Shown: positions 1 through 9,643, numbered from the stretch's first letter. The stretch is DNA of 64,000 nt from Corynebacterium frankenforstense (GCF_030211955.1 NZ_JASODI010000009.1:49282-113281), one strand, 5' to 3'. The notes: a model not told the origin generated them from the letters alone. Made by a program: numbers and translations.

Positions 1-1502
1 ACGTCATCACCGCCGACGCCCTGGAGGAGGCCACCGACCGAGTGATCGGCGGGCCCCGGCGCAGCTCCAAGGTCATCTCCGAGAAGGAGAAGAAGGTCAC
101 CGCCTACCACGAGGGCGGCCACACCCTGTCCGCCTGGGCGCTCAAGGACATCGAGCGCGTCTACAAGGTGACCATCCTCGCCCGCGGCAACACCGGCGGC
201 CACGCCATGACCGCCGCCGAGGACGACAAGGGCATGTACAACCGCGACGAGCTCTTCGCCCGCCTCGTCTTCGCCATGGGCGGCCGCTCCGCCGAGGAGC
301 TCGTCTTCGGCGAGCCGACCACCGGTGCCTCGGCCGACATCGAGCAGGCCACCAAGATCGCGCGTGCGATGGTCACCGAGTACGGCATGTCGCCTTCGCT
401 CGGCACGGTCAAGTACGGCGAGGAGCAGGGCGACCCGTTCGTCGGCCGCGGCGGCGGCAGCCAGCTCGACTACTCGCCGGAGGTGGCCGCCCGCATCGAC
501 GAGGAGGTCCACGGGCTGATCGACCGCGCCCACGAGGCCAGCTACGCCATCCTCGCCGAGCACCGCGACTACCTCGACCGCCTGGCGGAGAAGCTCCTGG
601 AGAAGGAGACCCTGCGCCGGCCCGACCTGGAGAACATCTTCGCCGGCATCGAGCCGCGCGCCGCTGAGGACGTCTTCCCCGGCGAGGACCTGCGCTTCCC
701 GCGCCAAGCCGGCCGCGAGCCCGTCAAGACCCCGGTGGAGCTGGCCCACGAGCGCGGCGAGGAGCCGCCGAAGCGCTTCAGCATCCTCGAGGCCTCCCGC
801 GCCGCGCGTGCCCGCCGCGAGGCCGAGCGCGCCCGCCGCGAGCAGCAGCCCGCCCCGCACGGCGGCCACGGCCCGCAGCCCGGCCAGCCCGGCCGGCCCG
901 GCAACCAGGCCCCGGCCCCGCTGCCCGGTCAGCCAGGTCAGGGTGGCGGCTGGAGCTCCGACGCCGCCGGTGAGGGCCCGCGCTACGCGGGCACCCCGCC
1001 ACCGGCTGACTGGCACGCCCCGGGCTGGCCCCCGCGCGGCCAGGGCAACCAGGGCGCGCAGGGCAACCGGCCCGCGCCCGCCCCGCGGGGCGGCGACGCC
1101 TGGGGCACTCCAACCAGTCCCGCCGGCCCGGCCGGCCCGGCCACGGACTCCGACGCCGCGCCCGGCACCGACGGCGCCGGAACCGGCGGCGGTGATCGGC
1201 GGGGCGTCGTCAAGCACGACGAACCGAAGGACGCGGGTGCGCACCCGGTCGCGCACCCCGGCTCCCCGGAGGAGCACCCCGGTGTGAAGTACTACGGCGA
1301 CGGCGACGATGCCCTCATCGGCTTCCGCCTGCCCGAGCGCGAGCGCCCGGACACCCCCTCCGAGAAGCTCACCGACGACTGGGGCCCCCGCTCCGCGCGC
1401 CCGGACGGCGACGCGGGCGGCCGACACGCCAAACCTGAGGCCCCCGGAGACCCCGAGGGCAGCGCCGACGGCAGCGCCGGCACCGACGGGAAGGACCAGT
1501 AA
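1..1502 (+). CDS. ftsH: ATP-dependent zinc metalloprotease FtsH, C-terminal part
   Basis: The reading frame enters the window already open (frame of position 3), so the transmembrane and AAA+ parts lie upstream. The M41 protease domain is visible: the zinc motif HEGGH at 108-122 (usually HEAGH) and a downstream ADIEQAT segment carrying the third ligand. FtsH is a membrane-anchored protease that degrades misassembled membrane proteins and some regulators. After the protease domain there is an unusually long tail of about 270 residues rich in Pro, Gly, Ala and charged residues; this is probably disordered and typical only of actinobacterial FtsH. The stop codon directly abuts the folE start, so the two genes are likely cotranscribed. 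Confidence 0.95.
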   Translation, partial: VITADALEEATDRVIGGPRRSSKVISEKEKKVTAYHEGGHTLSAWALKDIERVYKVTILARGNTGGHAMTAAEDDKGMYNRDELFARLVFAMGGRSAEELVFGEPTTGASADIEQATKIARAMVTEYGMSPSLGTVKYGEEQGDPFVGRGGGSQLDYSPEVAARIDEEVHGLIDRAHEASYAILAEHRDYLDRLAEKLLEKETLRRPDLENIFAGIEPRAAEDVFPGEDLRFPRQAGREPVKTPVELAHERGEEPPKRFSILEASRAARARREAERARREQQPAPHGGHGPQPGQPGRPGNQAPAPLPGQPGQGGGWSSDAAGEGPRYAGTPPPADWHAPGWPPRGQGNQGAQGNRPAPAPRGGDAWGTPTSPAGPAGPATDSDAAPGTDGAGTGGGDRRGVVKHDEPKDAGAHPVAHPGSPEEHPGVKYYGDGDDALIGFRLPERERPDTPSEKLTDDWGPRSARPDGDAGGRHAKPEAPGDPEGSADGSAGTDGKDQ

Positions 1503-2102
1503 GTGACAGACATCGACGGCACCGCGAACGGCGGGCGCCACTTCGACCAGGAGCGCGCCGAGGCCGCGGTGCGCGAGCTGCTCATCGCGGTGGGCGAGGA
1601 CCCCGACCGCGAGGGGCTGCGCGAGACGCCCGCCCGCGTGGCGCGCGCCTACAAGGAGACCCTCGCCGGGCTCTTCTGCGACCCGGCCGACGTGCTCGAG
1701 AAGGTCTTCAACGAGGGCCACCAGGAGCTCGTGCTCGTGCGCGACATCCCCGTCTACTCCACCTGCGAGCACCACCTGCTGCCCTTTCTGGGCAAGGCGC
1801 ACGTGGGCTACATCCCCTCGGTCGACGGCAAGGTCACGGGCCTGAGCAAACTGGCCCGCCTGGTCGACATGTACGCCAAGCGCCCGCAGGTCCAGGAGCG
1901 GCTGACCTCCCAGGTCGCCGACGCCCTGGTCGAGCGGCTGCACGCGCAGTCGGTCATCGTGGTCATCGAGTGCGAGCACCTGTGCATGGCCATGCGCGGC
2001 ATCCGCAAGCCGGGGGCGGTGACCACCACCTCCGCCGTGCGCGGCGGCTTCCAGCGCAACCCCGCCTCGCGCGCCGAGGCGCTCAGCCTCATCCGCGGCT
2101 AG
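1503..2102 (+). CDS. folE: GTP cyclohydrolase I
   Basis: This enzyme converts GTP to 7,8-dihydroneopterin triphosphate, the first step of folate synthesis, in the cytoplasm. The 199-residue protein has the zinc-site motifs [10 protein letters not shown] (about residue 85) and [11 protein letters not shown] (about residue 158), and the C-terminal TTSAVRG segment typical of the family. The GTG start immediately follows the ftsH stop with no gap, indicating translational coupling. Length is normal for the family. A 133-nt gap then precedes folP, which appears to have its own promoter. Confidence 0.97.
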   Translation: MTDIDGTANGGRHFDQERAEAAVRELLIAVGEDPDREGLRETPARVARAYKETLAGLFCDPADVLEKVFNEGHQELVLVRDIPVYSTCEHHLLPFLGKAHVGYIPSVDGKVTGLSKLARLVDMYAKRPQVQERLTSQVADALVERLHAQSVIVVIECEHLCMAMRGIRKPGAVTTTSAVRGGFQRNPASRAEALSLIRG

Positions 2103-2182
2103 GCCCGAGACGCCTGGCCCGCGCGGGGTCGGGGCGAAGCCCCGGCCCGGCCCCGCCGCCCGGACCGGCGCGCCCGGCGGCC

Positions 2183-2188
2183 TAGGCT
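2183..2188 (+). promoter_or_regulatory. Putative -10 box of the folP operon
   Basis: TAGGCT fits the actinobacterial TANNNT -10 consensus. It lies in the 133-nt folE-folP gap about 47 nt before the folP ATG. The start codon is also preceded by an AAAGGAA ribosome binding site. No clear -35 element is seen. Confidence 0.45.
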
Positions 2189-2235
2189 CGGGGGCGAAGA
2201 CGTCCGGCCCTCTGCGAAAGGAACCCCCAGCCCCC

Positions 2236-3120
2236 ATGGTCCGTGTCTCCGACCTCACCGTCCCCGACCGCTGCGTCGTGATGGGCATCGTCAACGTCAC
2301 CGAGGACTCGTTCTCCGACGGCGGGCGCTACCTCGACCCGCAGGCCGCCCTCGACCAGGCCCACCGCCTGGTCGCCGAGGGCGCCGACATGATCGACGTC
2401 GGCGGCGAGTCCACCCGCCCCGGCGCCCACCGTGTGCCCGCCGAGGTCGAGCGCGACCGCGTGGCCCCGGTGATCAAGGCGCTCTCGGAGGAGGGCATCC
2501 GCACCTCCGTGGACACCATGCGCGCCTCGACCGCGCGGGCCGCGGCCGAGGCCGGCGTTGACATGATCAACGACGTCTCCGGCGGCCTGGCCGACCCGGA
2601 GATGTTTAAGGTCATGGCCGAGACCGACCTGCCGGTGTGCCTGATGCACTGGAAGACCGTGCAGTTCGGCGACGCCGCCGGCCAGGCCGACCACGGCGGC
2701 GACGTGGTCGCCGACGTGCATGCCACGCTGGAGCGCCTGGTGGACAAGGCGCTGGCCGCCGGAGTGGACCACGACAACATCGTGCTCGACCCGGGCCTCG
2801 GCTTCGCCAAGTCCGCCGAGGACAACTGGGCGCTGCTCGGCGCGCTGCCTGAGTTCATCGGCGGCGAGTTCCCGGTGCTCGTCGGCGCGAGCCGCAAGCG
2901 CTTCCTCAGCGGTGTGCGCGCCGACCGCGGCCTGGCCCACACCCCGCTCGACGCCGACCCGGCCACCGCCGCCGTCACCGCGATCTCCGCGCAGCTGGGT
3001 GCCTGGGGCGTGCGCGTCCACGACGTCGTCGTCTCGCGCGACGCCGTCGACGTCGCCGCCAACTGGCACGCCCGCCGCCCCGTCGCCGGTGGCCTGACGC
3101 TTCCCGACGCCCGCGCCTGA
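2236..3120 (+). CDS. folP: Dihydropteroate synthase
   Basis: The enzyme condenses 7,8-dihydropterin pyrophosphate with p-aminobenzoate to give dihydropteroate; it is the sulfonamide target. The 294-residue TIM-barrel protein shows the family signatures MGIVNVTEDSFSDGG (residue 16 on), ESTRPGA, DPGLGFAKSAEDN and VGASRKRFL, all with key residues intact. The ATG follows an AAAGGAA ribosome binding site. It is the first gene of a tight folP-folB-folK-DUF3180 run. Confidence 0.97.
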   Translation: MVRVSDLTVPDRCVVMGIVNVTEDSFSDGGRYLDPQAALDQAHRLVAEGADMIDVGGESTRPGAHRVPAEVERDRVAPVIKALSEEGIRTSVDTMRASTARAAAEAGVDMINDVSGGLADPEMFKVMAETDLPVCLMHWKTVQFGDAAGQADHGGDVVADVHATLERLVDKALAAGVDHDNIVLDPGLGFAKSAEDNWALLGALPEFIGGEFPVLVGASRKRFLSGVRADRGLAHTPLDADPATAAVTAISAQLGAWGVRVHDVVVSRDAVDVAANWHARRPVAGGLTLPDARA

Positions 3121-3132
3121 AAGGACCCCGCA

Positions 3133-3600
3133 ATGGCCGACCGCATCGAACTGACCGGGCTGCGCGTGCGCGGCCGCCACGGCGTGCTGCCCGAGGAGCG
3201 CCGCCTGGGCCAGGACTTCATCGTCGACCTCGTCTGCTGGCTGGACCTCACGGCCGCCGCCGACAGCGATGACCTGAACGACACGGTCAACTACGCCGAG
3301 CTCGCCCAGATCGCCCACGACGTCGTCGCCGGCGAGCCGCTCAACCTCATCGAGGCCGTCGCCGGGCGCATCGCCTCGGCGGCCATGGAGCACTTCGCCG
3401 AGCTGCACGCCGTCGAGGTGACCATTCACAAGCCCGCCGCGCCCATTCCACTGACGTTTGACGACGTCGCGGTGGTCGCCCGCCGCTCCCGCAAGGCCCA
3501 CGACGCCGCGCTGCGCGCGGCGCCGGCGCACGGGACGCAGGAAAGCGCGACGTCGGCAAGCGCGACGTCGGAAAGCACGCCGGAGGGGGCGGGCCGATGA
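3133..3600 (+). CDS. folB: Dihydroneopterin aldolase
   Basis: The enzyme converts 7,8-dihydroneopterin to 6-hydroxymethyl-7,8-dihydropterin plus glycolaldehyde. The 155-residue protein has the N-terminal RVRGRHGVLPEER segment with the catalytic Glu, and VTIHKPAAPIP with the catalytic Lys (about residue 100). The conserved domain ends near residue 120. The last 30 or so residues (TQESATSASATSES) are encoded by two tandem copies of the dispersed short repeat and have no counterpart in the family core. It overlaps folK by 4 nt (ATGA). Confidence 0.95.
   Translation: MADRIELTGLRVRGRHGVLPEERRLGQDFIVDLVCWLDLTAAADSDDLNDTVNYAELAQIAHDVVAGEPLNLIEAVAGRIASAAMEHFAELHAVEVTIHKPAAPIPLTFDDVAVVARRSRKAHDAALRAAPAHGTQESATSASATSESTPEGAGR
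3546..3576 (+). repeat. Tandem pair of the dispersed short repeat in the folB tail
   Basis: CGCGACGTCGGCAAGC at 3546-3561 is followed without a break by CGCGACGTCGGAAAGC at 3561-3576. Both are in frame in the non-conserved C-terminal tail of FolB. Confidence 0.8.
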
Positions 3601-4142
3601 TCCGCGCGGTGCTCTCCATCGGCTCGAACATGGACGACCGCCTGGCGCTGCTGCGCACGGTGCCCGCCGCGATCCGCGCCAGCGGGGACATCGGGCTGCT
3701 CGCGGCCTCCTCGATCTACTCCACCGCGCCGTGGGGCGTGGAGGACCAGGACGAGTTCCTCAACGCCACGCTGATCGTCGAGACCACGCGCAGCCCGGAG
3801 GAGCTGCTCGCCTTCGGCCAGGGCCTCGAGGCCGACGCCGAGCGGGTGCGGGTGCGCCGCTGGGGCCCGCGCACCCTGGACGTCGACGTCGTGCAGGTCA
3901 TCCGCGACGGCGCCGAGGTCCGCTCCGACGACCCGGTGCTCACCCTGCCGCACCCGCACGCCTACCACCGCGCCTTCGTGCTCGTGCCCTGGCTCGAGAT
4001 CGAGCCCGACGCTGAGCTGGCCGGCCGCGCGGTGCGCAAGTGGGTCGGCGAGCTCGACGCCGCCGAGATCGACGGGGTGCACCGGCGCGGGGCGCTGGAG
4101 GAGAACGGGGCCGCCGGCCCGGACGGCGGTGAGCACCCGTGA
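3597..4142 (+). CDS. folK: 6-hydroxymethyl-dihydropterin pyrophosphokinase
   Basis: The enzyme transfers pyrophosphate from ATP to 6-hydroxymethyl-7,8-dihydropterin and so provides the FolP substrate. The 181-residue protein carries SIGSNM at the N-terminus, the pterin and ATP motif RRWGPRTLDVDVV, and PHPHAYHRAFVLVPW. Length and motifs are normal for HPPK. It overlaps folB at its start and the DUF3180 gene at its end, each by 4 nt, giving a translationally coupled cluster. Confidence 0.96.
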   Translation: MIRAVLSIGSNMDDRLALLRTVPAAIRASGDIGLLAASSIYSTAPWGVEDQDEFLNATLIVETTRSPEELLAFGQGLEADAERVRVRRWGPRTLDVDVVQVIRDGAEVRSDDPVLTLPHPHAYHRAFVLVPWLEIEPDAELAGRAVRKWVGELDAAEIDGVHRRGALEENGAAGPDGGEHP

Positions 4143-4603
4143 AACGCACCTCGATCCCCGCGCTGATCGCCGTCGGCGGCTTCATCGCCGCGCTGACCTT
4201 GATCGCCACCTGGCGCTTCTACGGCTCCATGGCCTCGGTGCCCGTGGCCGTCTCCGTCACGCTGTGGGTGATGGCCGTGGTCTGCCTGGTCATCGCGGCC
4301 AAGGTGCGCGCCCGGCGCAAGGACGGGCGTATCGGTCAGGACCGCTCGCAGCTCAACCCGATCACCGCGGCGCAGTTCCTGGTCATCGGCAAGGCCTCGG
4401 CGTGGACCGGCGCGGTCATCGGCGGGCTCTACACCGGCATGGCCGCCTGGGTCATCCCGCGCGCCGGGGACCTGGTGGCCGCCGCCTCCGACATCCCGGG
4501 CGTGGTCGCCAGCGCGCTGGGCGGGGTGGTGCTCTGCGGTACCGGGGTCTTCCTCGAGCGCTCCTGCGCGGTACCCCCGCCCGCCGACGGCGAGCCCGCC
4601 TAG
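4139..4603 (+). CDS. DUF3180-family membrane protein
   Basis: A 154-residue integral membrane protein with four predicted helices: about residues 4-24, 30-50, 77-97 and 110-135. The loop between the second and third is Arg/Lys-rich. The position directly after folK, the size and the topology match the conserved actinobacterial DUF3180 protein (Rv3605c position in M. tuberculosis). Its role is unknown. The GTG start overlaps the folK stop (GTGA), so the start is well supported. Confidence 0.8.
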   Translation: MKRTSIPALIAVGGFIAALTLIATWRFYGSMASVPVAVSVTLWVMAVVCLVIAAKVRARRKDGRIGQDRSQLNPITAAQFLVIGKASAWTGAVIGGLYTGMAAWVIPRAGDLVAAASDIPGVVASALGGVVLCGTGVFLERSCAVPPPADGEPA

Positions 4604-4649
4604 CGCCGCCGCGGGGCGCGTCGCCCCGGGAAGCCACCGGGGCATTCGG

Positions 4650-4655
4650 TAGGTT
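4650..4655 (+). promoter_or_regulatory. -10 box, predicted leaderless promoter
   Basis: TAGGTT ends 7 nt before the ATG at 4663 and no ribosome binding site lies between. That spacing predicts transcription starting at or next to the start codon. Confidence 0.5.
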
Positions 4656-4662
4656 GGGATGC

Positions 4663-6219
4663 ATGACCCGCCCGAACGCCCACGAAGACACGGAGTACGC
4701 GCCCGCCGGATCGGCCGGGCGATGGGGCACCCCGGGGCCGGACACCGGCTCCGCTGCCACCCACGGACCCGCCGCCGCGGACACCGCGCGCATCAACCGG
4801 GTGCCTGACGACGCCGTGTCCGACGCCGCCCGCGGTCCCCGCCGGCGTGGCGCGGCGGACCCCGCAGGCGAGCGCGCGTATCAGGCGGGCGCGCAGGCGC
4901 CCGCCGACACCGGTGCGGGCTCCGGCGAGGGGGCCGACTCCGGCGAGGGCTCGGCGGAGGGTCGTGCGGGCAACTGGCTGCTCATCGCCCTGGTCGCCCT
5001 GGCGCTCATCGCCAGCGTCGTGATGCTGTTGACCGACAGCAGCGTCGCGCTGCGCCTGGCGCTGCTGGCCGCCCTGTGGGCCGCCGTGATCGGCTTCTTC
5101 CTGGTGGTGCGCTACCGCCGTGCGGCCGAGACCGCCCGCAAGGAGCTCGAGTACACCCAGAACCTGCGCGAGGCCGAGAAGGCCCGCAGCGCCGCCGAGG
5201 CCGACGCCGTGCGCGCCCGCGGCGGGGCGCCCGCGCCGGCCAAGGAGGTCAACCTCCGCGAGGAGGACATGCAGCTGCTCGCGGAGATCCGCGACAGCCT
5301 CGCCGAGCTGCGCCACCAGATCGAGGACCTGCGCGGCCAGGCCTTCGAGTACGAGCCCGCCGCCCTGCGCGCCCAGGCGTGGCGCCTGCAGGAGCTGGAG
5401 ACCCGCGCCCAGGACTCCGGCCTGGGCCCCTGGGGCTCGGCCGCCTCGGCCCAGTCCGCCGAGACCCAGCACCGCGAGAAGGCCGGGCACGTCTCCGGCG
5501 CCCCGTCGGTCGACGCCGTGGCCGGGCACCTCGGCACCGAGGACGGCCAGTCGTCCGGCGCGCCGACGATCTCCCCGGAGCTCGCCGAGCTGCTGCGCGA
5601 GGAGAACGACTCCCTCGCCGCCAACCGCGCGACCGTGCGCCAGGCGCAGATGGGGCCGGCCGCCGCGCAGCAGAGCGCCGCGCAGCAGGCACAGGCCAAG
5701 TCGGAGTGGAAGCAGGCGCCGAAGCCCGCGCAGAAGCCGGAGCCGCAGCACACTGACGCCGCCACCTCGACCACGTCGACCTCGACCCGCGCCGCGAAGC
5801 CGGCGCAGGCCGCGCAGCAGCCCAAGCCGGATCAGGCCGCGACGCAGCAGTCCAAGCCCGCCCAGTCTGCCCAGCCGACGCAGCAGCCGACGCAGCAGGC
5901 CGACAAGCCCGCCGCCACGGCCACCACCGCGCCGACGGTGCACACCGAGCCTGCCGCCGAGGCCCCGAAGACCCGCCGCGGCCAGCACCGCGCCCCCGAG
6001 GCCGACACCGCCGCGACCGAGGCCACGACCCAGGCCCAGTCCCGGTCCGCCCGGAAGGACGGCAAGGACGCCGCCGACGCCTGGCGCACCGAGACCCAGT
6101 CCGAGGAGACCGCCCGCGGCCACCACGAGGCGCCCGCCGAGCCGCGCGGCCGCCGCCGCGCCGACGAGCGCTCCGGGGCCCTGACCGTCGCCGAGCTGCT
6201 GGCCCGGAGGAACAAGTAG
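4663..6219 (+). CDS. Membrane-anchored Ala/Gln-rich protein (DUF6779-like)
   Basis: A 518-residue protein of unknown function. Residues 1-105 are polar and low-complexity. Two hydrophobic helices follow (about 106-125 and 130-148), then a coiled-coil-prone charged stretch (about 150-240), then a long Ala/Gln/Lys/Pro-rich disordered tail. The tail ends in a short conserved-looking TVAELLARR segment. The position matches Rv3604c of M. tuberculosis, an Ala-rich membrane protein between DUF3180 and DUF2520. The ATG was chosen because a TANNNT box sits 7 nt upstream; earlier in-frame codons fall inside the previous gene. A cell-envelope role is only an inference. Confidence 0.7.
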   Translation: MTRPNAHEDTEYAPAGSAGRWGTPGPDTGSAATHGPAAADTARINRVPDDAVSDAARGPRRRGAADPAGERAYQAGAQAPADTGAGSGEGADSGEGSAEGRAGNWLLIALVALALIASVVMLLTDSSVALRLALLAALWAAVIGFFLVVRYRRAAETARKELEYTQNLREAEKARSAAEADAVRARGGAPAPAKEVNLREEDMQLLAEIRDSLAELRHQIEDLRGQAFEYEPAALRAQAWRLQELETRAQDSGLGPWGSAASAQSAETQHREKAGHVSGAPSVDAVAGHLGTEDGQSSGAPTISPELAELLREENDSLAANRATVRQAQMGPAAAQQSAAQQAQAKSEWKQAPKPAQKPEPQHTDAATSTTSTSTRAAKPAQAAQQPKPDQAATQQSKPAQSAQPTQQPTQQADKPAATATTAPTVHTEPAAEAPKTRRGQHRAPEADTAATEATTQAQSRSARKDGKDAADAWRTETQSEETARGHHEAPAEPRGRRRADERSGALTVAELLARRNK

Positions 6220-6983
6220 TGCCCGGACCCCGCATCCGCATCGGGGTCTACCTCGGGCGCCCGCACCGCGCCTACCACGGCACCTTCGACCGCCTGGCGC
6301 GCGCCGGGCACGCCGTGGTCGAGTACACCGACCCCGCGGAGACCGAGGGTTTCGCCGCCGTGATCATCGTCGCCGGCGACCACCACCTCGCCGACGCCGT
6401 CAACGACCTCGCCCTGCACGTCCACCGCGGCCAGATCGTGCTGCACACCGCCCTGGCCCACGACGCCACCGCCCTCGACGCCCTGGAGATCGAGGGTGCC
6501 GTCGTCGGCGCCCTGCACCCCTTCGGAATCTCCGAGTGGGTGGTCAACTACGTCGACGAGGCCGGCGAGGCCGTCGTCCAGCTGCTCGTCGCCGAACTCG
6601 GCGGCAACCCCGTGCGCCTGCCGCTTGCCGCACGCGCGGACCTGGCCCCGGCGCTGACCTGGGCCACCGCCACCGGGGTGGTGCGCGGGGAGGCCCGCGC
6701 CCTGCTCGACGAGGCCCTCGGCGCAAACGCCGACCGGGTCACCGAGAAGCTGTTCACCGACCCCGCCCCGGACGACTCCCTGCCGCTGCCGGACGAACTG
6801 GACGACCAGCTGGCCCGCCAGCTCGCCGACGGTGGGCGGCCCCGGGCCCGCGCCTTCGTCGACCTGGTGCGCCGGGCCGCCGAGCTGCGCGGCGACCACG
6901 ACGTCGAGCTGTGGGCGCTGCTGCACCTCGGCAACGCCGGCGACATCGGCGACACAGAAGACACCGACGACAAGAACGACTAG
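6219..6983 (+). CDS. Rossmann-like/DUF2520 domain protein
   Basis: A 254-residue protein starting with a Rossmann-type beta strand (RIRIGVYLGRPHRAYHG), followed by a DUF2520-like helical half. It sits at the conserved position before panC, where actinobacteria carry a DUF2520 protein (Rv3603c position). That family resembles dehydrogenases such as ketopantoate reductase, but no clear GxGxxG is visible, so catalysis is uncertain. The GTG overlaps the preceding TAG by one base and is preceded by CGGAGG. The C-terminus is Asp-rich. Confidence 0.7.
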   Translation: MPGPRIRIGVYLGRPHRAYHGTFDRLARAGHAVVEYTDPAETEGFAAVIIVAGDHHLADAVNDLALHVHRGQIVLHTALAHDATALDALEIEGAVVGALHPFGISEWVVNYVDEAGEAVVQLLVAELGGNPVRLPLAARADLAPALTWATATGVVRGEARALLDEALGANADRVTEKLFTDPAPDDSLPLPDELDDQLARQLADGGRPRARAFVDLVRRAAELRGDHDVELWALLHLGNAGDIGDTEDTDDKND

Positions 6984-6992
6984 GAGGACCAG

Positions 6993-7856
6993 ATGCCTTT
7001 CGAGTTCGGCACCGCCGCCGAGGCGGACGCCACGCTGCTCGCCCGGCTCAGCCACGCGATGCGGCGCACCGGCCGCCCCGTGGTGCTCGTGCCCCTGGGG
7101 CCCGACGTCCACGGCGGCCACCTCGCCCTGACCGAGGCCGCCCACCGCCTGCGCGGCGCCGTCACCGTCGTCGCAGTCGACGGCGAGGCGGCGCTCGACG
7201 CCGAGCCCGGGACGTCGGAAATTGAATCGCAGACGCCGGACCTGCGCGCACGCCTGGCCGCCTGCGGGGCCGACGCCGTCTTCCACCTGCCCGCCGACGA
7301 CCCGGCGCTTACCGGGCGCACCCGCGTGCTGCCCGTCGACCGGGGGCTCGAGCCGGTCGGGGAGCGCGCCCGTCAGCTGACCCGCATCCTCGCGCTGCTG
7401 GGTGCCAGCCAGGCCACCGACGTCTTCCTCGGCGAGAAGGACTATGAGCTGCTCGTCGACGTCCAGCACGCCGTGACCGATCTGCACCTGCCCGTGCACG
7501 TGCACGGGTTCCCGACGGTGCGCATGCCCGACGGCCTGGCGCTCTCCCTGCGCAACGCGCAGGTCCCGCCGGAAATGCGCGAGCGCGCCATCGCCCTGTC
7601 GGCCGCGCTGACCGCCGGTGCGCACGTCGCCGAGGACGGCGCCGAGGCCGTGCTCGAGACGGCGGGGGCGGTCCTTGAGGCCGCCGGGGTGGCCCCGGAG
7701 TACCTCGAGCTGCGCTCCCACCTGCTCGGCGAGCCGCCGGCCGAGGGCGACGCGCGCCTGCTGGTCGCCGCGCGCTTCGGCGAGGTGCGCCTGACCGACA
7801 ACGTCGGCGTGCCGCTCGGCGTGGGCTTCCGCGGCCTGGCCGAGCAGTCCGGCTAG
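6993..7856 (+). CDS. panC: Divergent pantoate-beta-alanine ligase (PanC-like)
   Basis: The family joins pantoate and beta-alanine, using ATP, to make pantothenate. The 287-residue protein keeps the nucleotide-binding HxGH as HGGH (about residue 36), FLGEKDYEL (about residue 144) and the KMSKS-like RMPDGLALSLRN (about residue 175). The usual FVNPxQF pantoate-binding strand is not recognisable. At that point the chain reads VVAVDGEAAL followed by a segment encoded by a dispersed repeat copy. Substrate specificity is therefore uncertain. The ATG follows AGGAGG; the gene lies 9 nt after the DUF2520 gene. Confidence 0.8.
   Translation: MPFEFGTAAEADATLLARLSHAMRRTGRPVVLVPLGPDVHGGHLALTEAAHRLRGAVTVVAVDGEAALDAEPGTSEIESQTPDLRARLAACGADAVFHLPADDPALTGRTRVLPVDRGLEPVGERARQLTRILALLGASQATDVFLGEKDYELLVDVQHAVTDLHLPVHVHGFPTVRMPDGLALSLRNAQVPPEMRERAIALSAALTAGAHVAEDGAEAVLETAGAVLEAAGVAPEYLELRSHLLGEPPAEGDARLLVAARFGEVRLTDNVGVPLGVGFRGLAEQSG
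7209..7224 (+). repeat. Dispersed short repeat inside panC
   Basis: GGGACGTCGGAAATTG matches the repeat core and encodes part of a variable linker (PGTSEIES) of the PanC-like protein. Confidence 0.6.
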
Positions 7857-7956
7857 CCGCCGTCGCGGGCCCCACGGCGCCGGCACCCGCGGCGTCCCAC
7901 CGGCCCCCCACCGGCGCGCGCGAGAGTCCGGCTGCGAGTCCGGCGGGGCGGTCCAC

Positions 7957-7962
7957 TACGCT
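7957..7962 (+). promoter_or_regulatory. -10 box of lysS, predicted leaderless
   Basis: TACGCT ends 8 nt before the GTG of lysS. No good ribosome binding site fits the gap, which suggests a leaderless mRNA. Confidence 0.45.
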
Positions 7963-7970
7963 GTGGAGAC

Positions 7971-9560
7971 GTGACTGACGCAAAGGACCCCAAGAACGTC
8001 GCCGCCGAGGGCGGCTCTGACCTGCCCGAGCAGCAGCGAGTCCGCCGGGAGAAGCGCGCCCGCCTGCTGGCCGAGGGGACCGAGGCCTACCCGGTGGAGG
8101 TCGCCCGCACCGGCAGCATCCGCGAGGTGCGCGAGCGCTACCGCGTGCTGGGGGCCGACGAGGAGAAGACCGGCGCCGAGGGTGTCGTCGAACTCGCCCC
8201 CGGCGAGGAGACCGACGAGGTCGTCTCCCTGGTCGGGCGCCTGATGTTTATGCGCAACACCGGCAAGCTGTGCTTCGCCACCCTCCAGGAGGGCGACGGC
8301 ACCCAGATCCAGGCCATGCTCTCGCTGGCCGAGGTGGGCAAGGACGCCCTCGACGCCTGGAAGGCCGACGCGGACCTCGGCGACTTCATCTCCGTGACCG
8401 GGCGTGTGGTCGCCTCCCGCCGCGGCGAGCTGTCCGTGATGGCCACCGCCTGGCAGATGGCCTCCAAGGCGCTGCGCCCGCTGCCGGTCTCCTTCGCCGA
8501 GATGGCCGAGGATACCCGCGTGCGCCACCGCTACACCGACCTGATCATGCGCGAGGCCGCCCGCAAGAACGCCCTGACCCGCATCAAGGTCATGCGCGCG
8601 CTGCGCGACTACCTCGAGGGCGAGGGCTTCCTCGAGGTCGAGACCCCGATGCTGCAGACCCTGCACGGCGGCGCGGCCGCCCGCCCCTTCGTCACCCACT
8701 CCAACGCGCTGGACATCGACCTCTACCTGCGCATCGCCCCGGAGCTCTACCTCAAGCGCTGCGTGGTCGGCGGCATCGAGCGCGTCTTCGAGGTCAACCG
8801 CAACTTCCGCAACGAGGGCGTGGACTCCTCGCACTCCCCGGAGTTCGCCATGCTGGAGACCTATCAGGCCTACGGCACCTACGAGACCGGGGCGAAGCTG
8901 ATCAAGGGCCTGATCCAGTCCGTGGCCCGTGCCGTCTTCGGCACCGAGAAGGTCACGCTCGCCGACGGCACCGAGTACGACTTCGGCGGCGAGTGGAAGG
9001 TCCTCGAGATGTACCCCTCGCTCAACGAGGCGCTGGCCCGCAAGTTCCCCGGCCAGCCCGAGGTCACGATCGACTCCACCGTCGGGGAGCTGCGCGCGAT
9101 CGCCGACGCGATCGGCCTGGAGTGGCCGGAGAACGGCGGCTGGGGCCACGGCAAGTTCGTCGAGGAGATCTGGGAGCACCTGTGCTCCGACCAGCTCTAC
9201 GAGCCGACCTTCGTCAAGGACTTCCCGGTCGAGACCTCCCCGCTGACCCGCGACCACCGCTCCAAGCCGCGTGTGACCGAGAAGTGGGACCTCTACGTCC
9301 GCGGTTTCGAGCTGGCCACCGGCTACTCCGAGCTGGTCGACCCGGTCATCCAGCGCGAGCGCTTCGAGGACCAGGCCCGCCTGGCCGCCGCCGGCGACGA
9401 CGAGGCGATGCGCCTCGACGAGGACTTCCTGGCCGCCATGGAGCAGGGCATGCCGCCGACCTCCGGCAACGGCATGGGCATCGACCGCCTGCTGATGGCC
9501 CTGACCGGCCTGGGCATCCGCGAGACCGTGCTCTTCCCGCTGGTCAAGCCGGAGGCTTAA
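7971..9560 (+). CDS. lysS: Lysyl-tRNA synthetase, class II
   Basis: Charges tRNA-Lys with lysine. The 529-residue protein has an N-terminal OB-fold anticodon-binding domain (about residues 70-180). The class II catalytic core follows: motif 2 around [20 protein letters not shown] and motif 3 as [15 protein letters not shown] near the C-terminus. Length is slightly above the usual 490-510 because of an N-terminal extension of about 20 residues. It is followed by a strong hairpin. In mycobacteria lysS is next to lsr2 and clpC1; here clpC is present but lsr2 is not. Confidence 0.97.
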   Translation: MTDAKDPKNVAAEGGSDLPEQQRVRREKRARLLAEGTEAYPVEVARTGSIREVRERYRVLGADEEKTGAEGVVELAPGEETDEVVSLVGRLMFMRNTGKLCFATLQEGDGTQIQAMLSLAEVGKDALDAWKADADLGDFISVTGRVVASRRGELSVMATAWQMASKALRPLPVSFAEMAEDTRVRHRYTDLIMREAARKNALTRIKVMRALRDYLEGEGFLEVETPMLQTLHGGAAARPFVTHSNALDIDLYLRIAPELYLKRCVVGGIERVFEVNRNFRNEGVDSSHSPEFAMLETYQAYGTYETGAKLIKGLIQSVARAVFGTEKVTLADGTEYDFGGEWKVLEMYPSLNEALARKFPGQPEVTIDSTVGELRAIADAIGLEWPENGGWGHGKFVEEIWEHLCSDQLYEPTFVKDFPVETSPLTRDHRSKPRVTEKWDLYVRGFELATGYSELVDPVIQRERFEDQARLAAAGDDEAMRLDEDFLAAMEQGMPPTSGNGMGIDRLLMALTGLGIRETVLFPLVKPEA

Positions 9561-9583
9561 GTTCCGGTCCCGCGGGCGCCGTC

Positions 9584-9600
9584 CGATTGACGACGTCCCG
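9584..9600 (-). repeat. Dispersed short repeat after lysS
   Basis: CGATTGACGACGTCCCG, the minus-orientation form of the repeat, lies between the lysS stop and its terminator hairpin. Confidence 0.65.
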
Positions 9601-9614
9601 TCGGTCCCCCTCGG

Positions 9615-9643
9615 CGCGCCACCTCCGGGTGGCGCGCTTCTGC
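9615..9643 (+). terminator. lysS terminator hairpin
   Basis: GCGCGCCACC and GGTGGCGCGC form a 10-bp perfect stem with a 4-nt loop, followed by TTCTG. The tail is only weakly T-rich. Confidence 0.65.

Noticed and set aside
2182-3531. Long minus-strand open frame opposite folP-folB
   Set aside because: It is the GC-rich shadow of two genes with clear family motifs; its translation is His/Val/Gly-rich with no domain pattern. Similar antisense frames opposite clpC, nagE, lysS and yhgE were rejected for the same reason.
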